From NCBI GenBank assembly GCA_902702965.1, contig CACRXP010000115.1, positions 689,807 through 753,806 on the forward strand: a DNA stretch of 64,000 bases, read 5' to 3'. The DNA comes from Spirometra erinaceieuropaei. Lineage: Eukaryota > Platyhelminthes > Cestoda > Diphyllobothriidea > Diphyllobothriidae. Below the pieces are notes generated by a model, which saw nothing but the letters and a program-made list of their open reading frames with translations, had not been told where the DNA came from and made no database searches. A program made the position numbers and the translations under genes. Every line of letters starts with the position of its first letter. Position 1 is the first letter of the stretch. Shown here piece after piece: positions 33,045 through 43,277 of this stretch.

Positions 33045-33870
33045 ATGATAGTGGGCGCTCACCGATCAGGTTACGGAACATGCTCGTTCCGTTGTGCCTT
33101 GGGGCTCATACTTAAACCCTCGCAGGCAGTCGCACAGCGACTAGTGATATATGTTGAGAAGGTGATACCGACAAAGACAAGGGAGACCGGAATGGCCATT
33201 TCTGGCTTATTAGCCGTCATCAGCCAGTCATACCCAACCCCAAGTGTGGATCACTTGAGATTCGAACCCGGGATCTTTGGTCATGGAGTTGAACGCTCTA
33301 CCATTGAGCCACGGGCCCGTTGTCCTGTCGGTTGTGATCGGGAATATTAATTATGATAGTGGGCGCTCACCGATCAGGTTACGGAACATGCTCGTTCCGT
33401 TGTGCCTTGGGGCTCATACTTAAACCCTCGCAGGCAGTCGCACAGCGACTAGTGATATATGTTGAGAAGGTGATACCGACAAAGACAAGGGAGACCGGAA
33501 TGGCCATTTCTGGCTTATTAGCCGTCATCAGCCAGTCATACCCAACCCCAAGTGTGGATCACTTGAGATTCGAACCCGGGATCTTTGGTCATGGAGTTGA
33601 ACGCTCTACCATTGAGCCACGGGCCCGTTGTCCTGTCGGTTGTGATCGGGAATATTAATTATGATAGTGGGCGCTCACCGATCAGGTTACGGAACATGCT
33701 CGTTCCGTTGTGCCTTGGGGCTCATACTTAAACCCTCGCAGGCAGTCGCACAGCGACTAGTGATATATGTTGAGAAGGTGATACCGACAAAGACAAGGGA
33801 GACCGGAATGGCCATTTCTGGCTTATTAGCCGTCATCAGCCAGTCATACCCAACCCCAAGTGTGGATCAC
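33045..33870 (-). repeat. Tandem array of 308 bp tRNA-derived SINE units
   Basis: Units at 33,045-33,352, 33,353-33,660 and 33,661-33,870 (cut by the gap) look identical base for base over the bulk that was compared. Each unit carries, on the minus strand, a tRNA-like head: A-box TGGCTCAATGGTAGAGC (about 33,293-33,311 in unit 1) and B-box GGGTTCGAATCTC (33,258-33,270). The head is followed by the body and an ATTAAT-type junction. The tRNA stems do not all pair, so this is SINE-derived, not a tRNA cluster. The repeated 101-codon plus-strand frame is a by-product of the repeat. A diverged solitary copy lies at 2.07-2.36 kb. Confidence 0.95.
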
Positions 33871-34622
33871 NNNNNNNNNNNNNNNNNNNNNNNNNNNNNN
33901 NNNNNNNNNNNNNNNNNNNNNNNNNNNNNNNNNNNNNNNNNNNNNNNNNNNNNNNNNNNNNNNNNNNNNNNNNNNNNNNNNNNNNNNNNNNNNNNNNNNN
34001 NNNNNNNNNNNNNNNNNNNNNNNNNNNNNNNNNNNNNNNNNNNNNNNNNNNNNNNNNNNNNNNNNNNNNNNNNNNNNNNNNNNNNNNNNNNNNNNNNNNN
34101 NNNNNNNNNNNNNNNNNNNNNNNNNNNNNNNNNNNNNNNNNNNNNNNNNNNNNNNNNNNNNNNNNNNNNNNNNNNNNNNNNNNNNNNNNNNNNNNNNNNN
34201 NNNNNNNNNNNNNNNNNNNNNNNNNNNNNNNNNNNNNNNNNNNNNNNNNNNNNNNNNNNNNNNNNNNNNNNNNNNNNNNNNNNNNNNNNNNNNNNNNNNN
34301 NNNNNNNNNNNNNNNNNNNNNNNNNNNNNNNNNNNNNNNNNNNNNNNNNNNNNNNNNNNNNNNNNNNNNNNNNNNNNNNNNNNNNNNNNNNNNNNNNNNN
34401 NNNNNNNNNNNNNNNNNNNNNNNNNNNNNNNNNNNNNNNNNNNNNNNNNNNNNNNNNNNNNNNNNNNNNNNNNNNNNNNNNNNNNNNNNNNNNNNNNNNN
34501 NNNNNNNNNNNNNNNNNNNNNNNNNNNNNNNNNNNNNNNNNNNNNNNNNNNNNNNNNNNNNNNNNNNNNNNNNNNNNNNNNNNNNNNNNNNNNNNNNNNN
34601 NNNNNNNNNNNNNNNNNNNNNN
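33871..34622. other. Assembly gap (752 N)
   Basis: Run of N. The left flank is inside a SINE tandem unit, so the missing part probably contains more of the array. The right flank starts exactly where the large inverted-repeat homology begins. Confidence 1.
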
Positions 34623-35146
34623 TGGTCATAGAACTATAATCTAAAGGACGAAATAAAGATAATTATAAGGGGTATCTTTGAGATGAGATAATCTGCTCGC
34701 TATCAAGCGAAATTGAACGGGCATTTCAAAGTCTACAATTCAAAGAATCATGCTCATTTCGTCACCATTCATTTAGCGAAGGCGTCGACGAAAACCGCCG
34801 CTGGCAAGAATACGTTGTACTGAGGATGACCTCACTCGAACGAATTAGTTGTATAAAATGATGATCTTCAAGGAAATAAGAATTACTTTTGATATTACGG
34901 ACGGCCGAAATCGCTAACGAAATCGCCTGTGTTGGCAATCATATGCAGGCAACAGTGACTTTGATTGGTGATTTTTGTTTACTCAAGATTTCCGAATTGA
35001 TGTACTGTAAGGAAAGCAGAATGCCCAGTCACACATTCAGACACTTTCATGGGTCAGCCCCTCAGCGTGCCTGAACAGAATAACTGTCGTCAGTACACAT
35101 TCTAAGGGGAAAGGTAGCAGTTAGAAACCTCCTAATTGGTAATAAA

Positions 35147-35464
35147 GTGTGCTTAATAGTTCCGATTTTACCTCTATTAAGGATTTATCGACATAATCAT
35201 TTAGGCGTGTATGCAGAAAGGCTAGATTACCGCTTGAGGATTCAACAAAAACAGGCTAACCGCGAGGCACAAAGGGATTTCAGGGGAGCGGAAGTTGAGC
35301 GTTTAATGCATAGTCTGAGTAAATATGATGAACATCTCGAGAAAAGTAGGGTACGACATTCCTTTAAAATCAAGCAACAACATTCTGGTGTGATTCTCCT
35401 TATACATATGAGACCGTTACGTTTTATAATCTTGGTAACTCACCTCTGTATTAAGTCATTTTAG
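35147..35464 (+). CDS. Coiled-coil-like ORF in inverted-repeat block a
   Basis: A 105-codon frame. Residues about 22-70 are rich in Arg, Glu and Gln with heptad-like spacing (for example YAERLDYRLRIQQKQANREA and FRGAEVERLMHSLSKYDE), unlike random AT-rich sequence. An acceptor-like tgtatgcag precedes the good stretch at about 35,217, and a donor-like ggtacg follows near 35,350, so it may be a single exon picked up from a host gene. The starting codon is not an ATG, which agrees with an exon. The mirrored copy near 61.98-62.19 kb has a one-base insertion and a stop, so it is not maintained there. Composition resembles ciliary or cytoskeletal coiled-coil proteins, but no family can be named. Confidence 0.35.
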   Translation: MCLIVPILPLLRIYRHNHLGVYAERLDYRLRIQQKQANREAQRDFRGAEVERLMHSLSKYDEHLEKSRVRHSFKIKQQHSGVILLIHMRPLRFIILVTHLCIKSF

Positions 35465-36989
35465 ATAAACCCCATTTGCACTAAGCACTGTTAATTACTT
35501 TTACCTTCTGAGGAAAACCACGACGATCACGGAAAACTGCCAAAATGTTTATTGTAAATCAGGGGGCCTTGTGCTTGTGAGGCAGGATGTATGCAGTTGT
35601 ATTCATTTCATCGTAAGCATGCCATGGTAATTTAGACTCATAAGAAGAGTTATCCTGCTGCCTTGTTTGGCATCAACTTCGACGAAAAATGCACACCTCC
35701 CAACACCACCAAAGTGGCCCCTTTGACTATTTAAGCTCCTAAAAATTCGCTTTTATCTCGGGTTCATCTTACGTTGGCTACAATGCATATGAGCTCACAT
35801 TAGTTTGTTTATAGCATTTTCCCCTTCGAGTACTGTGTAGTGAGCATTTATTTGAACAAAGGGTCAAAAAGTGGACGATAAAGACGCGTGAGATGGAGCA
35901 ACAGGCATACAAGACTCCGTATTACATTGCTTACCCCTCAAAGACACGCAAACACGTGCATTTGAATTGTCTGCGCAATACTATAGGAGGGATTCAAATA
36001 GAATTTATTTGTGATTTATGATGGTGATAGACTTGCGCGGCATCTACCGCACCCTCTCCTCCCCCCCCCTTCCCGTCTGGACACCGTGCCAATAGAGTGT
36101 CAAGAAGACCGGAGGCGGGGAGGCGCAGGGGGAATGAGCGGTTGAGCCAGTACCTTGGCGATCCACTAGGTAAGCCCTGGTCCACACAGCAAATGACGAG
36201 CTTTTCGCTCATCCACAACAACACCCAAACAGAGGTCAGAAGGACGAGGATGTTGACAAACATTCCCAACACCTGTGCACATAGCGGGAAGACCAGGGCA
36301 TCAACCGGCAGGAAACCAGGAGCCAGGGAACTGCTAGCGCATACCAGGCTGCGATGGCATTGGTTTGTTGGTACCGGCACAGCACACGCCTACAGAAATT
36401 TTGACCTGTTAACACACATACGCACACATATACACACCACGACAAGTCGAATGCTGCATCCGCCGAAGTCTACGTGTGATCCATTGCAGCTGGACTTTTA
36501 GACCACCAGTCGGACTCTCCACACGAACACGCAGCACTGAACCGACTGCATGGTCCAAGTTATCCCGTCAGTTGTCAACCTTGCAAACTACAGCTTTTAG
36601 CGCTGCGCGATAGATTCAATTTCACCAGATTGTTTATAGTGAGGAAAACCTGTTCAGTCTCCGATCCCATTCCCAGGCCCCTGCCATTGTCCGAGCCGGT
36701 CAGTTATGATGTGCGAGAAATGGGGCGCGGTATCCGACATATTTAATGGCTTTGTCTGTGCGAGCCGCATGCACGACCTGGTCCTTCAAACGCAAGCACC
36801 AGGATTTCAGACAACGAGGGTTGGACGGCGTACATCTCCCAGGTGCGATTGAGCTGTTGGTCACGTTAAGAGGGAGACATTTTAGCCTGGATCTCGGCCC
36901 ACCTGTCCGCCACACCATACAAACACACACACGACTGGGCAGACTAAGTGTACTGAGTTAGAGGGTCAGACAGCGACCATTCATGCCAA

Positions 36990-37761
36990 AGTGCTTGACG
37001 CGCCGGATCACACATGCGGCAGAAGTTCGCATGGAGACGGAGCCGAGACACACACATTACTTTTGCGTGGGAGATGGCAGTTGCATGCTTGTTTTTGGTG
37101 ATGATATTAAGTGTTGCATGTGGTGGAAGATGAGACAGTGTGATGTAACTGGCGGTTGTCTACCGCGGGTTCTCTGCATGATTTTCCATGGTAGTTCATT
37201 GTGTCGAAGGTCTTCGTTAGGTTCACGAAGGTAGAGTCAAAATGGATCCGCACCTGTTGACACCTCCTTCAGTTTCCGGCCAGCAAAGATCATGTCGGTA
37301 GTTTGCGATGACGGCTTAAACCACACTGGCTTTCCGGCTAGATAACCTGTTTTCAGACGGCCGTTTGGACGGTTAAAGAGGCTGCAAGAGAAGATTTTCC
37401 GACGATGTTGAGCAGAGAGATGCCTCGATGGTTGCCGTGGATTTGGCGGTTACCTATCCGCTTGTAGAAAAGTACGATTGTGGTGTCCTTGAAAGCTTGG
37501 GGGACTTCACCCTGACGCTGCACCATACGTTTGACCGGCGCCTTTCCCGCTGGAGCGCTGTTGTAAGACGTAGGTGGTTCCGGGTAGAGAGGGCGGGACG
37601 ACGAGGCCGGCGTTGATTTCCACTTGCGGCGGACGGGCGATGGCGGCACAGGAGATGAGGGAGAGACGGCTGACGACGCCTCGTAATTGTTTGACCCATC
37701 TCTACAGAAAAACGTCTTCACAACTAGTATGTTAATTCGGTCGGCGGTGAGAAGACGCGTA

Positions 37762-37790
<29 letters not shown>
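36990..37790 (-). pseudogene. LINE2 reverse transcriptase fragment, left arm
   Basis: The minus-strand frame 37,790-37,353 begins in low-complexity VCVCVC encoded by the microsatellite, passes a Pro/Ser-rich stretch (SSPVPPSPVRRK), and reaches RT sequence: QGEVPQAFKDTTIVLFYKR, NHRGISLLN, then TVQTAV where the frame breaks. RT homology continues in other frames: NGRLKTGYLAGKP near 37,350, TTDMIFAGRKLKEV near 37,290 and ELPWKIMQ near 37,195. Multiple stops exclude function. The catalytic box is not recognisable before 36,990. The enzyme would have driven target-primed insertion. Confidence 0.8.

Positions 37791-37793
<3 letters not shown>
37765..37793. repeat. (CA)n microsatellite
   Basis: About 14 CA units. 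The mirrored right arm has a shorter (GT)n tract at 60,644-60,663, so the tract length has changed since the arms separated. Confidence 0.9.
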
Positions 37794-37796
<3 letters not shown>

Positions 37797-38778
37797 TTGA
37801 CCGTCGTTTCCGACGATGTCTACTGTGTAATCCAGGGTAAGGTGAGAGGATGGACGATGACTTGTGTGTCAATTAGTTTATAGTGATGGTAGACTTGCAC
37901 ATTATTTACCGCATCTCGTCTCCTATCCCACCTGGATTCAGTGTTAACACAAAGTCAAAAATGCCGAAGGCGGTAAAGAGCGCAAGTCGATGGCACGTCG
38001 AGTCCGCCCCTTGGCACTTCACTCTACACCCTCTGGTCCACACAGCAAAAATTCAGGATTTTGACCAACAAAAATCGGGGGTGGCGGCAGGCGCCCCAAT
38101 GTACGCGACGATTCTCGGCAACTTGGTCTGCTACCGCACCCCGGGCATGTTGGCAGTTGTTATGGCGCACATCCCGATAACGCCTGCCAGAATCCGATAT
38201 GACTTCCGTGTTGGTCGCGCGCATCTACCAGGCGACCCGTTAGTGGAGCACCCACACACATACACGGATTAGTAAGAATTTGCGGTCGTTTACAGTCTGC
38301 CGGAATGCTAAAGCAAGCTGGTAGGTATCACGCCGAAAATGCCTGTGCAGTGATCGCGAAAAATTTGCAGAAATGCCTAAACACTGTCCCGTGATGTCGT
38401 GCTTGTGCGCCGGTGTACAACTGCACAACCGGAAACCGCAGCATTCCGAAACTCCACCGACACGAGACAGATCCTACACTTCAACATCAACCATCCTCTG
38501 TCTCACAAACGTAGAGTCAAAACACACTGAAGCACGCCAGATAATAAAACAGCCGAACGAATGTATTTTTAGAACCTAGATGCAGTCAATGGTTATCCTA
38601 GATAGTTTGTCAAGAGAAGCAAACGTCGGGTGCACAGACGACGGTCTAATGGACAGCAACCTGTAGTATGAAGTGCCATTCCCTAAGATAAAGGGGTCTC
38701 TGAGGTGGTCTCTCAATTGTTACAACCTGCAAAGGTCGGCACAGTACACCGACTCCAGGCGACAATTCGACGCGTCTG

Positions 38779-39521
38779 ATGCAAATTAAACACCCAATGC
38801 CACCCGCCGAAACCTCAGCAGTTATCTACAAAATACATTGCAGTGAGGGCGACTTCAACTATGTGGGAGAAACCGGGCGGAAAATTCAGACTTGCATACA
38901 AAAGCACAAATCGGCTACTCGGAGGTTAGACACAAACTCTCAATTAGCAACACACGTTGAAGAAACTGGGCATACTTTTGATCTGCAGTGAACTACCATC
39001 TTAGACCGGGCAACACAAAAGTAGAACTGCTAACTCTCGAGGCGTGGTTCTCCTATGCTCACTCCATTAACAGGCATCTGGACCTTCCTGCATCTAACAA
39101 AGTCCTACGTCATCAAAATCGCAGAGCTCAGGACCAAACAATCACACCGGACTTAAGAGGGCCATATGGAGACAGCCCGGCGACGAGGTTACCCGGTGAA
39201 GAAGAACAAGAACCGCCAGACCGACCACGCGACACTGGTTCAATCAACTCCCCCGACGGAGTGGTGACTGACGAAGCACGCAGACAAAACGCCCGTCAAC
39301 CATCCCCTGGGAGGCGGGGGCAGTTAGAGGAGAGGAAAATTGATCAGCACGAGGCCGACCAACGTGACACTCCACTTGGGTTTGCTAATCGATTAAGTGC
39401 ATTTTACTCTATGTCTATGAAGAGACGACCAAGCTCTTCGAAACGTCAACATTCAAATAAACCTGCTCCGGTGAGCCCAAATTCTTCATCAACCATTATT
39501 ATAATGGCAATAACTTTTTAA
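38779..39521 (+). pseudogene. PLE2 GIY-YIG endonuclease, interrupted
   Basis: The first part (38,779-38,991) encodes AVIYKIHCSEGDFNYVGETG, holding the GIY-like VIY and the NYVG motif, then KSATRRLD and EETGHTFDLQ. A TGA follows at 38,989-38,991 where the mirrored arm has CGA. The frame then shifts. 38,988-39,521 continues with LTLEAWFSYAHSINRH (the EAW catalytic glutamate region) and LDLPAS, and a long hydrophilic tail ending MKRRPSSSKRQHSNK over the 3' terminal motif. So the endonuclease was complete but is now broken by one stop and one small indel. Its role would be target nicking for PLE insertion. Confidence 0.85.
39411..39451 (+). ncRNA. Hammerhead-like 3' motif of PLE2 (degenerate)
   Basis: CTATGA (a likely one-base deletion from CTGATGA), stem GAAGAG with CTCTTC, then GAAAC and GTC, followed by AATAAA. 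The stem sequence is unrelated to the other PLE copies, yet the layout is the same. Confidence 0.4.
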
Positions 39522-39539
39522 ACACTTAATTAGTGTGCG

Positions 39540-39945
39540 ACACAGGCGGTGTGTGGGCATGTGGGGAGGGGTTGGGGATAAAAAAGCAAGTACCAGGGGC
39601 GGAGTGAGAACGAAAGGACGTGGCGAGTTGCTGCGTTAGTTGGCCTTCGAACAAGGTAGGTGCGGAGCCTGAATGAGCTACTTCTGCGTCCACAAGACTG
39701 ATTATCGTGAACAGGTGGCATCCGCTTTTGCTGTTGCTAACAAGTGCTGACCCTACAGCTTAGGCTAGCTCGATGGGGCCTTATAAGTGAAAAACAACTT
39801 CGCTGTGGTCCACACGATGTCGGTAATCAACATGTGCGAGAATGCCACTGTTTATGCTTATATTGTCACCTTTTCCCAGCCATGCCATGTGATGTTTTCT
39901 ATTCTCTTGGATAGGCGGCGACTCTTGCAAACCACTTAAAATATC
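39540..39945 (-). pseudogene. PLE-like endonuclease C-terminal fragment (family 3), left arm
   Basis: On the minus strand it matches 57,660-58,065 of the right arm and the family-3 pieces at 23.3 and 29.9 kb. Conserved blocks are acatcgtgtggaccacagcgaag (GHRVDHSE-like), catcgagcta.cc, agcaacagcaaaagcgg and cctaccttg. Stops in all frames. The 39,530-39,721 minus-strand frame is a chance stretch of it. Confidence 0.45.
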
Positions 39946-39952
39946 TTACATT

Positions 39953-40923
39953 CAGTGAGTGACCGATCTCAGGAAATGTTGGCTAAAGTTCTGAAGTGCG
40001 TTTTGGATTGGGAAGGACTACTTAGGTGCGGTTGTAATACTAATTATCCTGCGCTACAGCCCTATAATATTTCAGACTCCGCAAGATGTCCGCTTTCAAC
40101 TGCACAGCTTTTCTATCTCCTGCAGAGATTGTACTCGGCAAAAAGTGACAACTTAAATAATAAGTATTTTTCCCATCGATTTGCGATGATCCTGCAAATT
40201 CAAATATATTTTATGGAAACCAGAAACAAAATATGCTTTCTTTCGTTCCCTTATTAGAGATTTACGCCATCGTTATATTGATTTATCCGAAGAAGAAGTA
40301 AAATAAGGTTTAAAAGGTTTTATAAATCCCGAACAATTTGGAACCTGATCAGTCGTTGCATCAACGCTTATTGATTTCATTCTACAAAGTGCACACTTTC
40401 TGCGTATAGAAAATCACCTCTTCCATGCCTTTAGCTGGATAACATGTAGAGTCTATAAAATTGTGCAATGGTTGCGGACCATGTTTACATTTCACAAGGA
40501 GCAGTGGCAAACGGACTGATACGATGCAGTATGCATGGTCATTGCACGATCTTAAAGCATCTCATGATTAAATACTTATTTTAAAACCTGATTATACTAC
40601 TTCTTCAGGTATGCAGTAAAACAGTGACGTGATTTTTTATTAAAGGACAAGAGAAATCATATTATTGTTCTCGGTTTCTATAAAATATATTTGAAGTTGC
40701 AGGACTATCAAAAACAAATTGGAAAAAATACATATTACATATGTAGTCATTTTGTCGAGATTAAAAACCGGTGCAGTTAAAAAATGACATCATGTCGACT
40801 TCAAAATATTAAAGGGTTATGTCGCCAGGTAATCAGAGTTACAACCGAACCTAAGTAATCCTTTCTAATCGATAAGGCATTTCAGGTCTTCACCCAAAAT
40901 TTCATGCGATCCGCCACTTACTG
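39953..40923. mobile_element. Foldback MITE F1 (long terminal inverted repeats)
   Basis: Ends are CAGTGAGTGACCGATCTCAG on the left and the reverse complement of CAGTAAGTGGCGGATCGCAT on the right. Inverted homology continues for roughly 350-400 bp from each end (for example caaattcaaatatattttat on the left against the mirrored block near 40,690). The right flank has TA, and the left flank aligned to TA is now TT. No transposase is encoded, so this is non-autonomous. CAG ends with TA duplication point to the Tc1/mariner group. The frame 39,955-40,257 is part of the inverted repeat. Confidence 0.85.
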
Positions 40924-41394
40924 TACGCTGGCCCTCCCTTCTTCCGATTACTGCTATCGGAATTTTCGTTATCTATCAAACACAAATTAGGAGTGCATGG
41001 CTCGTGTACGTTAGTCTTATCTGGATTGGCGGGGAGAGGGGGCGTTTTGTCAAATCTGTTTGACCGCCGGTGGGGAATGCGGCGCTGGGGACAACTGCGG
41101 CGGCTGTACGGGGGAATGTTAACACTGGACGACAGAGAGAGGGCGAGACGATACGCGATGATGACATTTACGGTGGTGGTGATCAGCGACTGAGCGTGGA
41201 AGGGACATCGGCCTCTTAACCGACAATTATGCCGTCCCCACCCTGACTCCGCGGCTAAGTAAGATCCCTCACTACACTTAAACAACTGCTTCAGTTCCGT
41301 GGTGCACTATGGCCTACCGGATTATCACGTAGTGACAGGAGACACGGAAGAAAGGATAATAAATTTGCGTCAACTTGCTGGCATGTAAGTGTGC
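40924..41394 (+). repeat. GC-rich block shared by both arms (left)
   Basis: 40,924-41,290 matches 56,530-56,884 of the right arm in reverse, including the catacaaattaggaatgca-like, caactgcggcggc and ttgaccgccggtggggaat blocks. 41,290-41,394 continues to the empty site for MITE E2 (ctggcatgtaagtgtgcaaa). Overlapping frames on both strands (40,902-41,285 minus, 40,993-41,193 plus) are open because of the GC-rich composition. They are not conserved in the other arm, so no protein is credited. Confidence 0.75.
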
Positions 41395-42604
41395 AAATAG
41401 AAGGCACGCAAAATAGGGCACATGAACAACACACATTATTTGCCACGAAGTCTTTTCCGGAGGCCTACTGCGCTTTGTTACCATCTTTAAAACTGAGTTA
41501 CTTTCTCGGGAAGAAGGAGAACGCCCAATCGAGTACAATTAACATTTTCATTGTCCGTAATGGATGCTCGATAAGCAAAGGTCTCATCAAGTTAATTTAA
41601 AGCAACCTGCCTGCATTTTTTTCCAAAAAAGTTGGTTAGAATTTGGAATAACCTTTTTTTAAAAAATATAGGTAGAGGGAGACTATTTAGAAAGACCAAT
41701 AGTACATCAGTCAGCACGTGATGATGAAAGTGCTCACTGCCTGGAACTGGAGTCTGTTTTGGAAAGCAAATATATTACGAAGCCTCAAAATCTATCTTGA
41801 TTAGATATTCTCCTGACGCGGATTGCTTTGAAACGCACACACACACACGCACCTCGATTATCGCAAGGATCAAAGTTAATTTGCTGGGAAGGGAAGATAA
41901 TGTCCAGCAATTATCTGATGACGAATTTGGATGTAAATGCAAAATGGCGAAAAAGCAAAATTATCGGCCCAGTGGTCGAATATCCTTATTCTTAACTCTC
42001 ATCTGGAACACGCGTCCTATGTCATAGTGGCAAATTCCTATTCATAACCAAGTGCATACCGGGTAAGACCGCTCAAAAACCCGACGCTGTGCGTTATTTT
42101 CTAAAGAGCTGTGGGTTATTTTTTCAACTGTTGAAAAATATTTTTCACCGCTTAAGTCAAGAAAACAATTTGTCGTCCGTTTAAACTGTAAAGAAAGTGT
42201 CTGAGGAAAAACCGACTGCCAGCATCTAGCGGACGCGATACACTGGGCAATGCAGGCGGAAACGACAAACGCATATTTAAGCCTATGAGCTCTGCTATTT
42301 CTAATTTAAAAACTGCTTAAGCCTGAGCGCTTAGCATACTTACCAAAATAAATTGAAAGTAAATAACTAATTCTTCCAGTTTACTTTGCATTTCTAAGTC
42401 ATTTGTGCTAAGACTACGCAAAGGGTTTTATAGATTGCTAAATGCTTACTGCACGTAGGAGTGTGAGAATAAGCAGCAGAACACATTCTAAATTTATTTT
42501 GTTGTTTCGTCAGACGTGTGAAAACGTTACATTGTCTTACCAGACAATAAGTAGGTTCATTATGAAAAGAAGAGTGGGCGTTCACCGGGAGGGGTTTATT
42601 TGAG

Positions 42605-42649
42605 ATCCGACGTTTCGGGTAGTTTACTCGTCTACCCATCTTCAGGGAC
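42605..42649 (-). ncRNA. Hammerhead-like motif in PLE4 3' end
   Basis: Minus strand: CTGAAGA, extra T, stem II GGGTAG with CTACCC (loop ACGAGTAAA), GAAAC, GTC. Stem I is GTCC before the core with GGAT after GTC (four pairs including one G-U). Both stems differ from PLE1 but remain paired, which is the pattern expected for a conserved RNA fold. The same extra base after the core is present. Confidence 0.65.
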
Positions 42650-42677
42650 TGGGAGGTCCTGTGCACAGCACTCCTTA

Positions 42678-43277
42678 TTATGGCGTCCTTTGTCCAATGC
42701 GTGATCCGCCAATGCCGCCTGTGTGGCTGCATCCAACCCGCATGTCACCGTGACCTGAATCGCCCCCGTCGGCCGCGGTGATGACTGACGGCCCCGATTG
42801 TCCCGCGCGGTGACCGTCCCCCGCTAAGAAGGTTCGTAAAGTCAGATAAGGGGGAGGCAAATTGATGTGGCGGTTGACAGAGCGGTCGGTGGACATCCAG
42901 GATTCTTGCGCTTGCCTTGCTGTGTGATCGCCGCCCCGGCTCACAATCTCAATGGCGTCAAAGTTGAAGATGTGTCCCATTTGCGCGGCATGGGTTGCTA
43001 CCTCCGACTTTGGGTCCAACCTTCGCACGGCCAACTTATGCTCGCACATTCGCGTTTGCAGCCGTCGGCCGGTTTCCCCAACGTAGTCGCAACTTCCGCA
43101 GCTGCATTGAAGTCGGTAGACAACGGCCGACATCTCCTGCTTAGGTATCGGATCTTTCGGCCGCATCACTTGCCGGCGGATTGTTGAGTCAGGCCTGTGG
43201 GCAACACCTATTCCGAGTGGCGCGAGTGATCGAGCCACGAGTTCGGAGACCCCTTTAATGTACGAATACCCCGCCAT
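42678..43277 (-). pseudogene. PLE4 GIY-YIG endonuclease domain
   Basis: A 199-codon frame following the RT in a different frame. It starts within YSYIKGVSELVARSLAP, the connector between RT and nuclease. Then come AVVYRLQCSCGSCDYVGETG (GIY-like VVY at residues 52-54, CSC at 58-60, YVG at 65-67), RMCEHKLAVRRLD, GHIFNFD, and QESW with the putative catalytic glutamate at about residue 125. The domain is uninterrupted. It is separated from the RT frame by a frameshift just before 43,277, so a single polyprotein cannot be made without recoding or a corrected base. The protein would nick target DNA to prime reverse transcription. Confidence 0.9.

Larger units (their letters stand above)
36000..38235 (-). 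mobile_element. LINE2 with flanking repeat G, left arm
   Basis: Minus-strand element. Repeat G (38,235-37,800) precedes a CA microsatellite and an RT segment. A second G piece lies at 36,190-36,000 in the same orientation. The G core has the ctggtccacacagc block, the tcaaaaa/gaccggaggcgg block and an actataaa end. The right arm carries the same arrangement in reverse (60,200-61,330) but lacks about 1.1 kb of the RT interior and downstream sequence. Whether G is the LINE 5' region or an independent repeat is uncertain. Its repeated occurrence beside LINE RT pieces favours the first. Confidence 0.75.
38340..39530 (+). mobile_element. Penelope-like element PLE2, left arm (5' truncated)
   Basis: Contains the RT C-terminus, the GIY-YIG domain and an intact-looking 3' end. 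RT remnants in shifting frames include the FLDVLV-type block near 38,390 (here SRDVVLVRR), TDTRQILHFNINHP at about 38,460 and HKRR. The GIY-YIG region follows at 38,779. The 3' end carries a stem followed by CGAAACGTC and AATAAA at 39,455-39,460. It differs clearly in sequence from PLE1 and PLE4, so it is a separate lineage. The right-arm copy (59,340-60,150) is truncated at its 3' side. Confidence 0.85.

Noticed and set aside
33249..33317. Functional tRNA genes in the 308 bp array
   Set aside because: A and B boxes are good, but the anticodon and T stems do not form a complete cloverleaf, so these are SINE heads.
33045..33660. Repeated 101-codon plus-strand frame in each 308 bp unit
   Set aside because: It lies antisense to a tRNA-derived SINE, the period is not a multiple of three, and the diverged copy at 2.07 kb does not preserve it.
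33661..34644. Long open frames across the assembly gap (up to 327 codons)
   Set aside because: They consist mostly of N and carry no information. The real part is the SINE array.
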